Below are positions 62,980 through 64,000 of a stretch of 64,000 nucleotides of DNA, in pieces. Position 1 is the first letter of the stretch, and each line of letters starts with the position of its first letter. The stretch comes from Bacteroidota bacterium (GTDB taxonomy: Bacteria > Bacteroidota > Bacteroidia > Flavobacteriales_D > Sanyastnellaceae): NCBI GenBank assembly GCA_027619225.1, contig JAQCFW010000011.1:1-64000 (forward strand), in the 5' to 3' direction. The notes beneath the pieces are model-generated. The model saw nothing but the letters and a program-made list of their open reading frames with translations. It did not search any database and was not told the DNA's origin. Both the position numbers and the translations under genes were made by a program.

Positions 62980-64000
62980 ATGCGCTACGATCGTTTAAAT
63001 GTTATTGCTGGATGGTCTGTTTGGGCTGTTGCGACTGTTGTTTACCTTCTTACGGTTGAACCTACTGCTAGTTTTTGGGATTGTGGAGAGTTTATCGCTT
63101 CGGCGTATAAACTTGAAGTAGGTCACCCTCCTGGGGCACCTCTCTTTATGTTGCTCGCACGTGCTCTGATGGTGTTTGCCACTCCAGAGACAGCTGCTTT
63201 CGCTGCGAATGCGCTTTCAGCTTTGAGTAGTTCATTCACCATTTTATTTTTATTCTGGAGCATCACACACCTTGCGCGACGTTTTTCCGGTGGGTTTTCT
63301 GTCGAACCTTCTTCAGCTGAAAGATGGGCGATTCTAGGTTCAGGTGTGGTAGGCGCGCTAGCATACACCTTCTCTGATTCATTTTGGTTTAGCGCAACAG
63401 AGGGAGAGGTTTATGCTCTGTCTTCGCTATTTACAGCAGCTGTGTTTTGGGCTATCTTAAAGTGGGAAAGTGTGGCTGACGAACCTGGCTCTTCAAGGTG
63501 GATTATCCTAATCGCTTACTTGATGGGACTTTCAATCGGAGTTCACCTACTCAACCTACTTGCGATACCTGCTATAGCTCTCGTGTACTTCTTCAGAAAG
63601 CACGAGTTCAGTATTAAAGGCCTGGTGATAACTGGAGTTGTTTCGATAGCTTTACTGGGATTTATCCAAATCGGACTCATACAGGGTGTGATTAAACTCG
63701 CTGGAGATTTTGAGAGGATTTTCGTGAATTCTATGGGGATGCCTTTTAATTCTGGCATATTTGCATATCTCATTCTTCTAGTTGCGATTCTGTCAGCAGG
63801 AATTATCTATTCTAGGAAGAAAGGTTGGTGGGCCGTAAACACCTTCGTGCTCAGTATTGCAATGATGCTCATTGGGTATAGCTCTTTTACAACGATCGTA
63901 GTACGTTCTAGCGCCAATCCTCCCATGGATGAAAACGATCCGGAGAATTTTTTCCAATTACTGAAATATCTCAACCGTGAGCAGTACGGAGACAGACCAC
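62980..64000 (+). CDS. DUF2723 (GT117-like) membrane protein, 5' part
   Basis: 340 codons before the window ends; the full protein is usually about 1000 residues or more. It begins MRYDRLNVIAGWSVWAVATV, then EPTASFWDCGEFIASAYKLE and VGHPPGAPLFMLLARAL, the conserved Asp-Cys-Gly-Glu loop of DUF2723 with several membrane helices following. DUF2723 proteins of Bacteroidota are related to protein O-mannosyltransferases (family GT117) and are tied to surface glycosylation. The frame is open to the last base without a stop. Confidence 0.92.
   Translation, partial: MRYDRLNVIAGWSVWAVATVVYLLTVEPTASFWDCGEFIASAYKLEVGHPPGAPLFMLLARALMVFATPETAAFAANALSALSSSFTILFLFWSITHLARRFSGGFSVEPSSAERWAILGSGVVGALAYTFSDSFWFSATEGEVYALSSLFTAAVFWAILKWESVADEPGSSRWIILIAYLMGLSIGVHLLNLLAIPAIALVYFFRKHEFSIKGLVITGVVSIALLGFIQIGLIQGVIKLAGDFERIFVNSMGMPFNSGIFAYLILLVAILSAGIIYSRKKGWWAVNTFVLSIAMMLIGYSSFTTIVVRSSANPPMDENDPENFFQLLKYLNREQYGDRP

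Overview
The window comes from a Bacteroidota genome, most likely a marine or aquatic member of the Flavobacteriales (order-level placement is my inference). The evidence is four proteins with type IX secretion (T9SS) C-terminal sorting domains, cysteine repeats of the GC..xxACNYxP type, DUF1501, DUF2723, DUF4286 and DUF3667 proteins, a Bacteroidota-type CtaA, no obvious Shine-Dalgarno sequences, and promoters of the TAnnTTTG type. No rRNA, tRNA, phage or CRISPR array was recognised, and no gene-free stretch exceeds 300 bases.

Layout. 0-7.6 kb: the 3' end of a T9SS surface protein, a Tat-type DUF1501 protein, a NifU-like Fe-S carrier, and a pair of exported amidohydrolases. 7.6-10.8 kb: aspS, a bacilliredoxin gene and trpS as a minus-strand operon. 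10.8-18.6 kb: an AT-richer accessory stretch of lipoproteins, a CIA30 protein, DUF1853, a GAF-SpoIIE phosphatase, a short DUF3667 protein, an alpha/beta hydrolase, DUF457 and a small lipoprotein, ending at the 3' fragment of a tyrosine recombinase. Inverted-repeat sites between some of these genes make it look like a decayed integron-type cassette array. 18.7-20.3 kb: an acyl-CoA carboxylase beta subunit. 20.3-32.3 kb: a long minus-strand series (serS, lipoprotein, TPR protein, DUF4286, rsmA, fbp, mfd, truB, queA), followed by a thioredoxin-fold gene with its own promoter. 32.4-33.1 kb: rplU-rpmA with promoter and terminator. 33.1-35.5 kb: divergent EamA and metal-binding lipoprotein/ctaA units. 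35.5-39.0 kb: class Ia ribonucleotide reductase. 39.3-49.4 kb: secA, PAP2, DUF72, ComF-like, an Ig-like lipoprotein, a KtrA-like regulator, kynU and a UbiA-like membrane protein. 49.5-52.3 kb: gcvP. 52.5-56.6 kb: two T9SS cargo proteins, each with a terminator. 56.7-60.7 kb: GH3, uridine-kinase-like, ArsC-like, EamA and 3-hydroxyanthranilate dioxygenase genes. 60.8 kb to the end: a modular PKD/Kazal T9SS protein and the start of a DUF2723 protein.

Two observations stand out. First, the recombinase remnant and its inverted-repeat sites suggest a Bacteroidota integron-like cassette region whose integrase is in the same orientation as most of the cassettes. Second, about a dozen genes begin with ATG or GTG exactly four (twice five) bases after a TAnnTTTG-like promoter box, which predicts leaderless mRNAs. 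Kynureninase and 3-hydroxyanthranilate dioxygenase are both present but in separate transcription units, which fits de novo NAD synthesis or tryptophan breakdown.
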